DNA from: Virgifigura deserti | Lineage (GTDB): Bacteria > Pseudomonadota > Alphaproteobacteria > Dongiales > Dongiaceae | Length of the DNA stretch: 64,000 bases | Assembly: GCA_003576685.1 (NCBI GenBank) | Contig: QOZR01000015.1 | Span: 46,029-110,028 of the forward strand | Direction of reading: 5' to 3' | Shown here: positions 17,075 to 25,723 of the stretch, piece after piece | How positions within the stretch are numbered: the stretch's first letter is position 1 | Layout of the letters: the number at the start of each line of letters is the position of its first letter | Program-made: the position numbers and the translations under genes | The notes under the pieces: model-generated | What the model was told of the DNA's origin: nothing | Seen by the model: only the letters and a program-made list of their open reading frames with translations | The model's database searches: none

Positions 17075-17527
17075 ATGCGCGATCTGGGCGCCTCCGCCAT
17101 TCTGATCGAGGGCCGCCTGCTGGGCACGCCGTTCGGGCCGAAGATCGTCGCGACGATGGGCCTGCCGGCTGAAATGGGGCCGGTGCCGCTTGGCGCGCAT
17201 CCGGCCTACCGGCGCGCGATGCGCGATGCGGCCGGCATGCTCACCTTCGCGCGGATGGCGGCGCACAGCGCGAGCGGGATCGATCCGATCACCGCCAGCT
17301 GCGAACCCGAAGACGTGCTCTGGCAGCTCGTCGTCCTGCCGGCCGGGCTGGTGCTGATCGCGCGAACCAAGGCGGCCGACTTCGGACCGTTCCTGCTGGC
17401 CGAGCGCGAGCCCGACCAGCGGACGCTTGCTTTGGTGGGGCTCCAGATGGATTTTGCCGGAATTACCCTGGGCGAGGCCCGGCATGGCTCATGCCGCGAC
17501 GGGCCATCATCGCCGCGCACGCAATGA
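17075..17527 (+). pseudogene. Coding remnant, unknown family
   Basis: About 150 codons with strongly GC-biased third positions, so they are or recently were coding (MRDLGASAILIEGRLLG..., VLWQLVVLPAGLVLIARTKA...). There is no ribosome site at the first ATG and the sequence begins abruptly soon after the tRNA-Thr gene, which suggests that the 5' part was lost. I do not recognise the family. It is followed closely by the YeiH-type transporter. A short intact gene is the alternative. Confidence 0.4.
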
Positions 17528-17558
17528 GTGGCGGTCAAAGGATCGAGCGGTTCACGTG

Positions 17559-18596
17559 ATGAATGCACTCCCTAGGCTGGCGTCCGCGATCCGCCCCTCC
17601 TTCTCAAGGACGCGGAAACGGCTCAAGCCCCTGTTTCCCGGTGTGATGCTCAGCATCACGCTCGGTATGGCCGCGAGCTTCGTATCGAACGCGCATGGCG
17701 GGCCGATAATTCTGTTCGCCCTTCTTCTCGGGATGGCATTCAATTTCCTCGCTGCGGATGGGCGATTCGAGCCCGGGCTGGCGTTCACCTCAAGATCGAT
17801 CCTGCGGATCGGCGTCGCATTGCTCGGGGCCCGCATCACGGTCGAGCAGGTTCTGGCACTGGGCTGGACAACTCTCGCCGGCGTGGCAATGGCGGTGGCG
17901 CTGACGATTGGCTTCGGCTTCGTCATCGCACAGGTGCTCGGACTGAAGCGGCGCTTCGGCGTCCTGTCCGCGGGCGCCGTCGCGATCTGCGGCGCCTCCG
18001 CCGCCGCGGCCATTTCGGCCGTCTTGCCAAAGTACAAGATGCACGAGCGGGATACCGCGTTCACCATAATTGGCGTGACGACGCTGAGCACCGTGGCAAT
18101 GGTGCTGTATCCGATCCTGGTCTCGTGGCTTCGTCTCGACCCGGTTCAGACCGGGGTGTTCCTCGGCGGTACGATCCATGATGTGGCTCAGGTGGTCGGC
18201 GCCGGCTACAGCGTCTCGCCGGAGGCGGGCGATGCCGCGACGATTGTCAAGCTGCTGAGGGTCGCGTTGCTGCTGCCGACCGTCCTGGCGATCTCGCTCC
18301 TCAACCGGCGCGCAAGCCCGGAGGAAGACGGTGGCAGGGCGTCAGGGCTCGTTCCCGGATTTCTCATGGTCTTTGTCGCCATCGTGGCCCTCAACAGTCT
18401 CGGCACGATCCCGGCGCAGGTTCAGTCCGCACTGAGCGAGGCATCGCAGTGGTGCATCGTGACAGCCATCGCCGCGCTCGGTGTGAAAACCTCGATCGCT
18501 GCAATGGCCAAAGTTGGAGGCCGGCCAATCGCCCTCATCGCGGCCGAGACCGCCTTCATCGCCCTGCTTGTTCTCGCTCTTGTTGGCCTAGGCTGA
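17559..18596 (+). CDS. YeiH/UPF0324 family putative sulfate exporter
   Basis: Integral membrane protein of 345 residues with about ten helices. Family hallmarks include LLGARITVEQVLALGW, the motif AICGASAAAAISAVLP in mid-protein, and GTIHDVAQVVGAGYSVS, all typical of the UPF0324/PSE family, some members of which are linked to sulfate or sulfite export. The start is taken as the ATG at 17559; a GTG one codon earlier is possible. It lies within the tRNA-Thr-flanked segment, with no LysR regulator next to it as is common elsewhere. Substrate assignment is by family only. Confidence 0.85.
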   Translation: MNALPRLASAIRPSFSRTRKRLKPLFPGVMLSITLGMAASFVSNAHGGPIILFALLLGMAFNFLAADGRFEPGLAFTSRSILRIGVALLGARITVEQVLALGWTTLAGVAMAVALTIGFGFVIAQVLGLKRRFGVLSAGAVAICGASAAAAISAVLPKYKMHERDTAFTIIGVTTLSTVAMVLYPILVSWLRLDPVQTGVFLGGTIHDVAQVVGAGYSVSPEAGDAATIVKLLRVALLLPTVLAISLLNRRASPEEDGGRASGLVPGFLMVFVAIVALNSLGTIPAQVQSALSEASQWCIVTAIAALGVKTSIAAMAKVGGRPIALIAAETAFIALLVLALVGLG

Positions 18597-18820
18597 GCCG
18601 CAGCACCGATTCACCCGAGGGGGTGCGAGAAAACCACGAAATGCTGGCGACCCGCCTTGGCCAAAGTGGTCCGAGTTGAGCGAGAGGAGCAGGCTTGTTC
18701 GACGCGCTTGGGATCGGTAGTCCGGAGCCAGCGTTCGTTTTCGACCGCAGTCAGCCCCGCCGGGTCCGTCAAAGTCACTGCCCGCACAGCGTCTTCGCCG
18801 GGCGGGGTAGTTCCAAGCAC

Positions 18821-19168
18821 CTATGAAGTCTGCTCAGGTTGTAATCGACCCTCCAGGCTCCGATCAGGTGCCGTGTTCCTAGCGGTCGGCTCCGTCGACG
18901 GCGGGTGTATGTCGTCCTTCAGCACCCGCGCGAGGAGCCCAAAGGCGCTCGAGAAGAAATGGGCATGAACCAAGGGCATGCCCGCGGCCATCGCATTGTA
19001 GCAGGTCTCTTGTTGCCACTCCTCGAGGAATTCGTCCTGCTCCTCTCCAGCGAGATTGCCGGCTTCCCGGGCGATGCACGCGGCATCGGCGAGGAAATCG
19101 ACATATAAACTCTTGCGCGGATGGTCGGTGCCGAGCACTTCGGCGAGAATTTCATCAAGGGTCGCCAT
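18821..19168 (-). CDS. Hypothetical protein, acidic helical
   Basis: Protein of 115 residues (start MATLDEILAEVL), not recognised. It is rich in helix-forming acidic residues (AGNLAGEEQDEFLEEWQQETC) and ends in a proline- and threonine-rich tail. No signal or membrane segment is visible. It is the last of three minus-strand small genes in the tRNA-flanked segment; 248 bp separate it from the DUF3775 gene. Confidence 0.55.
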   Translation of the reverse strand: MATLDEILAEVLGTDHPRKSLYVDFLADAACIAREAGNLAGEEQDEFLEEWQQETCYNAMAAGMPLVHAHFFSSAFGLLARVLKDDIHPPSTEPTARNTAPDRSLEGRLQPEQTS

Positions 19169-19416
19169 GATCTGCCCTCTTGCTGGCCGATCGCGTACGG
19201 AGCGCCCTCGCGAACTGTATGCCGGGCGACGGGCCGCAACGGTTGTGTTCTTGCGGTGGCCGTGGCGAACGCATTGCCCTGTCCGCAAACCGCTGGTTGC
19301 AAGATCGCCGGCTCATCCCGGCAGAGAGGACCGGGGGAGACGCTCAGATGGGGGCGTCACTCCGATCTTGCAAACCTATACGCCGCGTGACAGCGCCCAA
19401 GGCCGCCGGCGTCTCG

Positions 19417-19803
19417 TCAGACCTGGTTCAGTGCGCGCCTGAGGCTCTGCGCCAGGTCGGCCTGAGACGACAGGAAGGTCAGCTTCGCCGCATGGGGGGT
19501 CCGGTCATGGAGCGCACCGTCAACGGCGTCATCGATGCTGGCCGCATCGCCATGGCCATAGCGGTACAGTCCAATAAGCTCGGCGAGGGCCTGATCGGAC
19601 AGGTCGCCGAGATAGCGCCCGAACGCCGTGCCCCAGTCGCGGCTTGGCTGCGGTTCCAGGGGCGTGTCGGGCACCGTCACCCCATGATCGCCGGAGGGAC
19701 CGCCCCGTTGGGGGTCAGCGGCTATCTCATGCGGCGCACGATGCGCCTGCTCCGCAAGCCGGATGACCTCCTCCACCTTCTCGAACGTGATGTGTTCCAG
19801 CAT
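19417..19803 (-). CDS. DUF3775 family protein
   Basis: Protein of 128 residues. The N-terminus (LEHITFEKVEEVIRLAEQ) and the C-terminal half (LSDQALAELIGLYRYGHGDAAS) match the DUF3775 pattern, in which an ELxALxxxGRGD-like motif is conserved. Function unknown. The ribosome site GGAGGA lies within the end of the upstream 102-residue gene, and only 4 bp separate the two, so they are probably coupled. Located in the tRNA-Thr-flanked segment. Confidence 0.7.
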   Translation of the reverse strand: MLEHITFEKVEEVIRLAEQAHRAPHEIAADPQRGGPSGDHGVTVPDTPLEPQPSRDWGTAFGRYLGDLSDQALAELIGLYRYGHGDAASIDDAVDGALHDRTPHAAKLTFLSSQADLAQSLRRALNQV

Positions 19804-19807
19804 GGGC

Positions 19808-20116
19808 CTAGTCCTCCACAATGTGCGTCAAGGCTGCTGTCCTACGAACCACCGGCGCCAGGGCCGGTTCCGAATTACGGTGCCCGGCTCCTCGGTCTCG
19901 CTCCGAGACGGCATTCGACCTTGGCGCAAGGCGTTGGAGAAGTGGCGCGGTGAAGCGCCGCGGCCGCACCCGGATGGCGGCGGCAAGCGCCTCCGGATCA
20001 CAAGGGCCACACAGCTCGCCAACCCGCTGTAGAAGGTAGTCGCGCTCGACGATGGACGTCCGCGGTACGTAGATTGGCTCGCCCCACCTGTTGATCCGAT
20101 TCCGGCCGGCGAGCAT
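19808..20116 (-). CDS. Hypothetical basic protein upstream of the DUF3775 gene
   Basis: Frame of 102 residues (MLAGRNRINRWGEPIYVPRT...) with a basic composition and a C-P-C pair (GELCGPCDPEAL). No family recognised. Support comes from its position: it ends 4 bp before the DUF3775 start and contains that gene's ribosome site, which suggests one mRNA. Its own ribosome site is weak, so it may be a remnant. Confidence 0.4.
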   Translation of the reverse strand: MLAGRNRINRWGEPIYVPRTSIVERDYLLQRVGELCGPCDPEALAAAIRVRPRRFTAPLLQRLAPRSNAVSERDRGAGHRNSEPALAPVVRRTAALTHIVED

Positions 20117-20119
20117 CAC

Positions 20120-20533
20120 TGGCGATTGTCGAACATCACCGCCCAGTGGTCATTCAACGCGACAACAACATCCGACGGCTGGCGCCCTCTTCTTGCGGTA
20201 TATACACCGCCAGAACCGCGCTGGGCGCGCGTTGGGCGTCAAATCGGGCGGTCGGCTAAGGGGAGTTCCGCGTGTCCGATCGTTACCGGCAGGACAAGAT
20301 CTCACTGCCCCGTGCATGTCCCGTGTGTCCCATCCTAGCGCAACACGTTGAAGAACCGTGATAGTGGAAAGTCGTTTGGACATGAACGGGGCACTTTGTA
20401 ATTTCCCTTCAGCACATTTGCTCGTGCCCCAATCGTAGCTTCTCGGTATATCCGAGAATGCCCCGGCCTTCAGCTTGGATCTTATTTCGACCTCCGGTGT
20501 TTACACTAAACCAACTGCCAAAGGAGGCGCGGG
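20120..20533. other. Gene-poor stretch, no supported feature
   Basis: About 410 bp without a frame of convincing codon usage. Composition is less GC-rich than the surrounding genes. The end carries a strong ribosome site (AAAGGAGG, about 20519-20526) for the small lipoprotein gene. Confidence 0.5.
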
Positions 20534-20755
20534 ATGCGTTTCGCTTGGATTATCGCTTTAGCTCCGCTCGCTCTGATCGCGTGTGTCGACCGCGATCCAG
20601 TGATTGTCACGCCGTCAGGCGAGGCGGCGGCCCCGTCAACAGTCGTTGTCCCAGACGACGACGATGACGCTGTCGTTGTAGATCCGGATGACGAACCTGC
20701 CAGGCTAGTGGATCCGGACTTGGACGACGACGCGGTCATAGTGGACCCGGACTAG
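20534..20755 (+). CDS. Small acidic lipoprotein
   Basis: Predicted lipoprotein of 73 residues. The signal peptide ends in the lipobox LIAC (cysteine at residue 17). The mature part is short, proline-valine-aspartate rich and repetitive: units like VVVPDDDDDAVVVDPDDE and DLDDDAVIVDPD recur. Such acidic repeats may bind calcium or simply be extended and charged; no family is recognised. The gene has a near-ideal ribosome site (AAAGGAGG, 7-8 nt upstream) and is followed by a hairpin, so it looks like a free-standing expressed unit. Confidence 0.7.
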   Translation: MRFAWIIALAPLALIACVDRDPVIVTPSGEAAAPSTVVVPDDDDDAVVVDPDDEPARLVDPDLDDDAVIVDPD

Positions 20756-20780
20756 AAGCCGCAAGGCATTCAACAAAGGT

Positions 20781-20812
20781 GCGGGCGACCAGATGCTAGG
20801 CTGGTCGCCCGC
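20781..20812 (+). terminator. 12-bp perfect hairpin after the acidic lipoprotein gene
   Basis: GCGGGCGACCAG (20781-20792) and CTGGTCGCCCGC (20801-20812) with an 8-nt loop, 25 bp after the stop codon. No strong T run follows. Confidence 0.6.
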
Positions 20813-21156
20813 CGTCCTTGGCCGGACCCTTGATCCTCTGTCGGTTCGGGAAGCGTCAGATCGTTCCCGGCGCCCGCAAGGCTGCGCCGGAGTCAACTAC
20901 CTGCTCGTACCAATCGGAATCGATCACGATGATGGCGTTAGCCCTGATCTCGGTCGTCGAGCCGATCTGCAGAATCCCATCGGTCGGCAGCGCCCCGCTC
21001 GTTCCGCCCCCTCGTGTTATCAGCGCCTAGTGGGAGCGTATCGGTAGCAGACGGCTGGCGTCTGATGCTATCGGATGGATTCGTATTTCAGATAAGCCTT
21101 TGCTTTCATTGCATTACCATTTCCGATTATCGAAATTGATTTGGTTTATCGAATCT
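20813..21156. other. Gene-poor stretch before the tRNA-Thr fragment
   Basis: About 340 bp with no convincing coding frame. The last 100 bp are markedly AT-rich (TTTGCTTTCATTGCATTACC, TTGATTTGGTTTATCG) compared with the rest of the window. Confidence 0.5.
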
Positions 21157-21212
21157 GCACCTGACTTGTAATCGGGGGGGGGGCACGGGTTCGAATCCTG
21201 TAGCGGGCACCA
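21157..21212 (+). pseudogene. Degenerate 3' copy of tRNA-Thr(TGT), candidate attachment-site remnant
   Basis: Matches the tRNA-Thr gene from the D-stem end through CCA: GCACCTGA, TTGTAATC, then an exact 20-bp block CACGGGTTCGAATCCTGTAG, then GGCACCATTC beyond the gene end. Differences: C for T before TTGTAATC, a run of ten G in place of AGGGGGT, and a broken acceptor pair (GCGGGC). It lies 4.3 kb downstream of the intact tRNA in the same orientation. A direct repeat of a tRNA 3' end is the usual mark of integration at a tRNA gene. Confidence 0.8.
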
Positions 21213-21353
21213 TTCCCTTCGATAAATCCATGCAGTTGAATGCACTTCGGATCGGCGTCGGACGGGGACGGCGCTGCACCGACGTCGGTCGCGGCAATCT
21301 TGCCGTTCGACGACTCGCAGTTATCTGATATCTTGGAGTTTTAGCCGGAACGG

Positions 21354-21698
21354 ATGCCGCCGATGATCCTTCTTTTCCGCTTCAAGATTTTTGCCTCGCT
21401 CCTGGTCGCGGCGGCGCTCGCCGGCGCGGTGAGCCCGATCTCGGCTCAGAGCTTAACTCAGGAGTCCGTTCCAGACCCTGGGGCGGGCTCCAGTCTCGAC
21501 GGCGCCGAGCGCACGCTGGAAGAGATGCCGCCCGATGACGCGCAGGCGCTCACGCCCGAGCTGAATGAGCAGCAATATTATGAGGCGCAGCTCCGCGACC
21601 TCTGCGACATGGGCAATGCCGAAGCCTGCGAGCTATTGAACAACCTGTTCCAGGGCGGGACGGGCCAACCGCAGGACGAGTCCTATTACGACGATTGA
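21354..21698 (+). CDS. Small exported hypothetical protein
   Basis: Protein of 114 residues with a Sec signal peptide (FKIFASLLVAAALAGAV, cleavage near ISA-Q). The mature part is acidic and ends in a small helical domain with two cysteines (DLCDMGNAEACELLNNLF), a pattern resembling a single Sel1-like helix pair, then a Gln/Asp/Tyr-rich tail. No family recognised. It is the first gene after the tRNA-Thr fragment. Confidence 0.6.
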   Translation: MPPMILLFRFKIFASLLVAAALAGAVSPISAQSLTQESVPDPGAGSSLDGAERTLEEMPPDDAQALTPELNEQQYYEAQLRDLCDMGNAEACELLNNLFQGGTGQPQDESYYDD

Positions 21699-21826
21699 GC
21701 TGAGCGCCTCGCGGAGCTGGTCACGATCGGCCACCTCTCAGTCCGACGGCCCCAATTTCAGTGATGGATTCCGGTCGCCTTCAGGGCGATAACCGGATCT
21801 TCGGGGAACGGACTGCAGGGGGACTC

Positions 21827-22471
21827 ATGGCAACGGTCGGCAGGGAGCTGGGGGACTTCGTCAAGGAGGCGCTCGCGCGGCGCACACCGCGCGCGGAGAT
21901 CGAGCGCGTCCTCCTTGAGGCCGGATGGCCGCCGGAGCCTGTGCGTGCGGCCCTGGCGGCCTATGCGGATCTGGAGTTCCCGATCCCGGTGCCGCGACCG
22001 CGCCCCTCCCTGTCGGCACGGGAGGCGTTTCTCTATCTCCTGCTATTCTCGGCGCTCGGCATGAGCGCCTATCGCCTCGGCGCCCTGCTGTTCGGCATCA
22101 TCGACAGCGTCATTCCGGACCCTGTTGCCGCCGACTGGGTCGTGGCTTCGGCCGCCGACCGGATCCGCTGGTCGATCGCGACGCTGCTCGTCGCCTTCCC
22201 GGTCTACCTTCTCGTCGCCCGGAGAATCGCGCGAGAAACGAAGAAGGAGCCGGGAAAGCGCGCCTCGCGCGTGCGCAGATGGTTGACGTACCTGACGCTG
22301 TTCATCGCAGCGGTCACGGTGATCGGCGATCTTGTCGTCCTTATCTACGGCTTCCTGAGCGGCGATCTCACGGTCCGCGTGTCGCTCAAGATCCTGACCG
22401 TAGGTGTGATCGCCGGCACGATCTTCCTTTATTATCTGCACTCCGCCGCGCGGGACGAGCGGGAGGCTTAG
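21827..22471 (+). CDS. Membrane protein, DUF5671-like
   Basis: Protein of 214 residues. A short cytoplasmic N-terminal helix domain (DFVKEALARRTPRAEIERVL, ...GWPPEPVRAALAAYADLEFP) is followed by about four membrane helices (EAFLYLLLFSALGMSAYRLG; WSIATLLVAFPVYLLVAR; LTYLTLFIAAVTVIGDLVVL; LKILTVGVIAGTIFLYYL). This layout fits DUF5671 membrane proteins of unknown function. The start at 21827 is chosen for its ribosome site (AGGGGG). The next gene starts 2 bp after the stop, so the two form an operon. Confidence 0.72.
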   Translation: MATVGRELGDFVKEALARRTPRAEIERVLLEAGWPPEPVRAALAAYADLEFPIPVPRPRPSLSAREAFLYLLLFSALGMSAYRLGALLFGIIDSVIPDPVAADWVVASAADRIRWSIATLLVAFPVYLLVARRIARETKKEPGKRASRVRRWLTYLTLFIAAVTVIGDLVVLIYGFLSGDLTVRVSLKILTVGVIAGTIFLYYLHSAARDEREA

Positions 22472-22472
22472 C

Positions 22473-22958
22473 ATGGCACGCCCTCAGCTTGGCGTGAGCC
22501 TCGCCGTCGCCGCGACGATCACGGTGCTGGCCGCCGTGGCGTCAGGCCTTTTCCTGATCGGAAGCCCGGAGACCGAACGAGGGCGCCGGATCGATGCGCG
22601 GCGGGTCCAGGATCTGGACGTCTTAGCGCATGCGATCGATTGCTACTGGACATTACGGGGCACGCTGCCGTCCGACCTCGACTCCCTCGCTTCGCAGATG
22701 GAGCAGCTTTCCAACGAGCGGCCGATCGATGGGCGCTGCAGACCGGCCGGCATGGCCGATCCCGAAACGGACGCGCCCTATCGCTATCGCGTCCTCTCGG
22801 CCTCGACCTTCGAGCTTTGTGCGACCTTTGCCGAGCCCTCCCCGCAAGATCCCGCAGCCGCGCCACGCCGCGCGGACGATGTCGCGCGGACCTGGACGCA
22901 TGAGGCCGGCGAGCAGTGCTTCACGGTTGCGGCGACCGAAATCAGCCTCGATCCCTGA
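22473..22958 (+). CDS. Hypothetical membrane-anchored periplasmic protein
   Basis: Protein of 161 residues. One N-terminal hydrophobic helix (LAVAATITVLAAVASGLFLI) anchors a periplasmic domain of about 130 residues with four cysteines. The pattern RRVQDLDVLAHAIDCYWTLRGTLPSDLDSL is like pseudopilin-type proteins (helix, then G-x-LP), but there is no prepilin cleavage site, so it is not a standard pseudopilin. It is translated directly after the DUF5671-like protein and may act with it. Confidence 0.65.
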   Translation: MARPQLGVSLAVAATITVLAAVASGLFLIGSPETERGRRIDARRVQDLDVLAHAIDCYWTLRGTLPSDLDSLASQMEQLSNERPIDGRCRPAGMADPETDAPYRYRVLSASTFELCATFAEPSPQDPAAAPRRADDVARTWTHEAGEQCFTVAATEISLDP

Positions 22959-22977
22959 AAACCCGAGACAACGCCTG

Positions 22978-23004
22978 AAAAAAGAGGCCCCGCCGAAGCG
23001 GGGC
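22978..23004 (-). terminator. Rho-independent terminator of the GH15 gene
   Basis: On the minus strand GCCCCGC-TTCG-GCGGGGC is followed by CTCTTTTTT: a 7-bp GC stem with a stable UUCG loop and a T run, 134 bp after the GH15 stop codon. Confidence 0.85.
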
Positions 23005-23137
23005 AGTGTTGACCAAGAGGATATACCAGGGTCCGCGCTTCAAGGAGTTCCGGGTTTCCGGAGCATCCTTCGGGGGCACACGCAAAGCCCTGACAAAGGA
23101 ATAAACGCCTCGACCGACGATTTCGTCCCATCCTGCT

Positions 23138-24946
23138 CTAATCGGCTTCCGGATGTGCCCGATGCTCGGCTGGCCCGGCGACATAGGTCAGGTTGCGGGC
23201 GGTATTCACGAGAGCCACGTGCGAGAACGCCTGCGGGAAGTTTCCCAGCATGCGCCGGCTGTGCGGGTCGTACTCCTCGGCCAGGAGGCCGACGTCGTTC
23301 TGCAGCGCCAGCAGGCGTTCGAACAGGCGGCGCGCCTCCTCCCGCCGGCCGAGCAGCACGAAATTGTCGGCAAGCCAGAAGCTGCAGGCGAGGAATGCGC
23401 CCTCGCCCGCCGGCAACCCGTCGACCGAACTGGCGGTGTTGTAGCGCAGCACGAAGCCGTCGATCATCAAGTCGCGCTCGATCGCCTCGACCGTGCCGCG
23501 CACCCGCGGATCGTCCGGCGGCAGGAATCCGACCAGCGGGAGCAGGAGAAGGCTGGCGTCGAGTTGCTTCGACCCGTAGGACTGCACGAACGTGCCCCGC
23601 TCGGAATCGAACCCCTCGCGACAGACCTCGTCATGGATCTGCTGGCGCAAGGCGCGCCACCGGTCGAGCCGACCCGCGGCCTCCAGTCCGAACTCCTCGA
23701 TGCTACGGACCGCGCGGTCGAGCGCCACCCATGCCATGACCTTCGAGTGGGTGAAGTGGCGCCGGGGGCCGCGCACCTCCCAGATGCCTTCGTCCGGCTG
23801 ATCCCAGATCGTCTCGAGATAACCGACCAGCGCGCGCTCGAGCTGCCAAATGACCTTGTTTTCCGCTAGGCCGCCGCGCCGCCCCTGATGCAGCGCGTCC
23901 ATCACCTCTCCGAAGACGTCGAGCTGAAGCTGGGTGGAAGCGGCGTTGCCGACCCGCACCGGCGCCGACTGCTCGTAGCCCGGCAGCCACGGGATCTCCA
24001 ACTCCGTCAGGCGTCGCTCGCCGGCGAGGCCATACATGATCTGGATCTGCGACGGGCTGCCGGCGACAGCGCGGAGCAGCCAGTCGCGCCAGGCCTGCGC
24101 CTCGTCGTAGTAGCCGGCATCCATCAGGGCCATCAGCGTGAAGGTCGTGTCGCGCAGCCAACAGAATCGGTAATCCCAGTTGCGCGTTCCGCCGATCTGC
24201 TCGGGCAGCGACGTGGTCGGCGCCGCGACGATGCCGCCGGTCGGCCGCGAGGTGAGCGCCTTCAGCGTGATCAGCGAGCGCGTGACCGCATCCGACCATT
24301 CGCGCGTCGGGTTGCACCGGCTCGACCAGTCGCGCCAGAACCGCTCGGTGTCGGCGAGGGCGCGCTCCGGATCGAGGCGTGTGGGTGGGAGCTGATGCGA
24401 CCGCGCATAGGTGAGCACGAAGCAGGCCGTCTCTCCATCCGACACCGTGAAGTCGGCTACCGTCGTGAGACCCTCGCCATGCGTGGGCACGGTGGTCCGC
24501 AGGATCAGCATGTCGGGCCCGGCGATAGCGCGAAGCGAGCCGTCCTCGAGCCGCGAAACCCAGGGGACCAGCGCGCCATAATCGAAGCGCGCAACCAACT
24601 CCATGCGCATGGAGACTTGACCGCGCCGGCCGACGACCATTCGCACCAGGTCCGATGCGACCCCGCGCAGCGGCATGAAGTCGATCAGGGTGACCGCGCC
24701 CTCATCCGTCTCGAATTCGGTCTCCAGGATCAACGTGCCGTCGCGATAGCGCCGGGTCGTCCGCCGGACGGCGCCGGACGGCGCCAGACGCCAGCGCCCA
24801 TGTTCGGGACCGCCGAGGAGCGCGGCGAAGCAAGCGCCTGAATCGAAGCGCGGCCAGCAAAGCCAGTCGATCGAGCCATCGCGCGCCACCAGCGCGGCCG
24901 TTTCGCAATCACCGATCAGCGCGTAGTCCTCGATCCGCGAGGGCAT
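23138..24946 (-). CDS. Glycoside hydrolase family 15 protein (glucoamylase/trehalase-like)
   Basis: Cytoplasmic-type GH15 enzyme of 602 residues, the usual length. The N-terminal beta-sandwich begins with the family signature IEDYALIGDCETAALV and GSIDWLCWPRFDS. The (alpha/alpha)6 catalytic domain follows: NWDYRFCWLRDTTFTLMAL, the general acid region GIWEVRG-x-RRHFTHSK, and the base region LLAEEYDP near the C-terminus. No signal peptide. Bacterial members hydrolyse alpha-glucans or trehalose; some mycobacterial ones are trehalases, so substrate remains open. It is a single gene with its own terminator, not next to trehalose synthesis genes. Confidence 0.92.
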   Translation of the reverse strand: MPSRIEDYALIGDCETAALVARDGSIDWLCWPRFDSGACFAALLGGPEHGRWRLAPSGAVRRTTRRYRDGTLILETEFETDEGAVTLIDFMPLRGVASDLVRMVVGRRGQVSMRMELVARFDYGALVPWVSRLEDGSLRAIAGPDMLILRTTVPTHGEGLTTVADFTVSDGETACFVLTYARSHQLPPTRLDPERALADTERFWRDWSSRCNPTREWSDAVTRSLITLKALTSRPTGGIVAAPTTSLPEQIGGTRNWDYRFCWLRDTTFTLMALMDAGYYDEAQAWRDWLLRAVAGSPSQIQIMYGLAGERRLTELEIPWLPGYEQSAPVRVGNAASTQLQLDVFGEVMDALHQGRRGGLAENKVIWQLERALVGYLETIWDQPDEGIWEVRGPRRHFTHSKVMAWVALDRAVRSIEEFGLEAAGRLDRWRALRQQIHDEVCREGFDSERGTFVQSYGSKQLDASLLLLPLVGFLPPDDPRVRGTVEAIERDLMIDGFVLRYNTASSVDGLPAGEGAFLACSFWLADNFVLLGRREEARRLFERLLALQNDVGLLAEEYDPHSRRMLGNFPQAFSHVALVNTARNLTYVAGPAEHRAHPEAD

Positions 24947-25243
24947 GGATACGCTCCCTCCTCATAGCAGTTCATTTGGTCACGCCCCGCGGGACGGTTC
25001 CGTCGCGGCATGGGGGACGAGACTAACCAGATAGGCAGGCCGAGGACAAATGATGACGCCCGCCGCCACGATCCGTCACCACTGCATTGAATGCCGCTTG
25101 CGATTTCCTATCTCTTCCGAAGCGGCATTTTCTAAGTTTGTCGGCGCCCGTCGCGCCTGGACCGTGGCTTACAGCCCACGCCGCATCGATATCAGCACAG
25201 ACCGCAAGATCGGCCGCTTGGGCATCAGCCCCGGAGATCGAAG

Positions 25244-25669
25244 ATGAGCGACGTCTCCAACAGCTTCCCGGACCGTTCACCGCGCTCGGACTCGGAGCTG
25301 CTCCATGACACCGCGCGCGTCGAACGTCGCCATGACGGCCCATTCGAGCGCGATCTCGGCGAGCGCGATCTCGACGAGATCGCTGCGCGTCGCCGATGGG
25401 AACGGGATAACCCGCAGGGTCTGCTGCGCGCCGATCTGCTCCGCTTTCGATGTGTCCGCGCCGAGCATCTTCGGTGGCTCCGCATCTCGGTCCGGCAGCT
25501 CCGCGCCGTGCTGCGGCGGCCTGAGTCGGCAGACCGTGCGCGCCAAATCGCCTTCGCACGAGACGCGGTCCAGCACAACAAGGAGTCCGTGCGGATCTGG
25601 ACCGCGAAGGTTGCCGATGCGCAAGCGAAGCTTGATCGCCTCCAGCCCTGGGCCGCGGCGGCCGAATGA
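25244..25669 (+). CDS. Hypothetical protein, arginine-rich, coiled-coil
   Basis: Protein of 141 residues, unusually rich in Arg, Asp, Glu and Ala, with a long probable coiled coil from about residue 60 on (RAEHLRWLRISVRQLRAVLRR..., ALDRL-like ending DAQAKLDRLQPWAAAAE). No signal or membrane segment. Unknown family. The ATG follows GGAGATCGAAG. Antisense frames are also open here, so the protein is not certain, but the start context favours this frame. Confidence 0.5.
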   Translation: MSDVSNSFPDRSPRSDSELLHDTARVERRHDGPFERDLGERDLDEIAARRRWERDNPQGLLRADLLRFRCVRAEHLRWLRISVRQLRAVLRRPESADRARQIAFARDAVQHNKESVRIWTAKVADAQAKLDRLQPWAAAAE

Positions 25670-25723
25670 CCAACCCATCTGCGCAGCAGACTCGGGGTCT
25701 CACGCTGTAAACCGGCCGGATCG

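Noticed and set aside
18611..18820. 69-codon minus-strand frame upstream of the YeiH-type gene's end, considered as transposase fragment
   Set aside because: No DDE or HTH motif could be found and the sequence does not match a transposase pattern I recognise.
20150..20383. 77-codon minus-strand frame beginning MSKRLSTITVLQRV
   Set aside because: No ribosome site, poor codon usage, and no recognised family; probably a chance frame in the decayed segment.
22473..22958. Pseudopilin assignment for the 161-residue protein
   Set aside because: The N-terminal helix lacks the prepilin peptidase site (G-F-x4-E), so only a loose resemblance remains.
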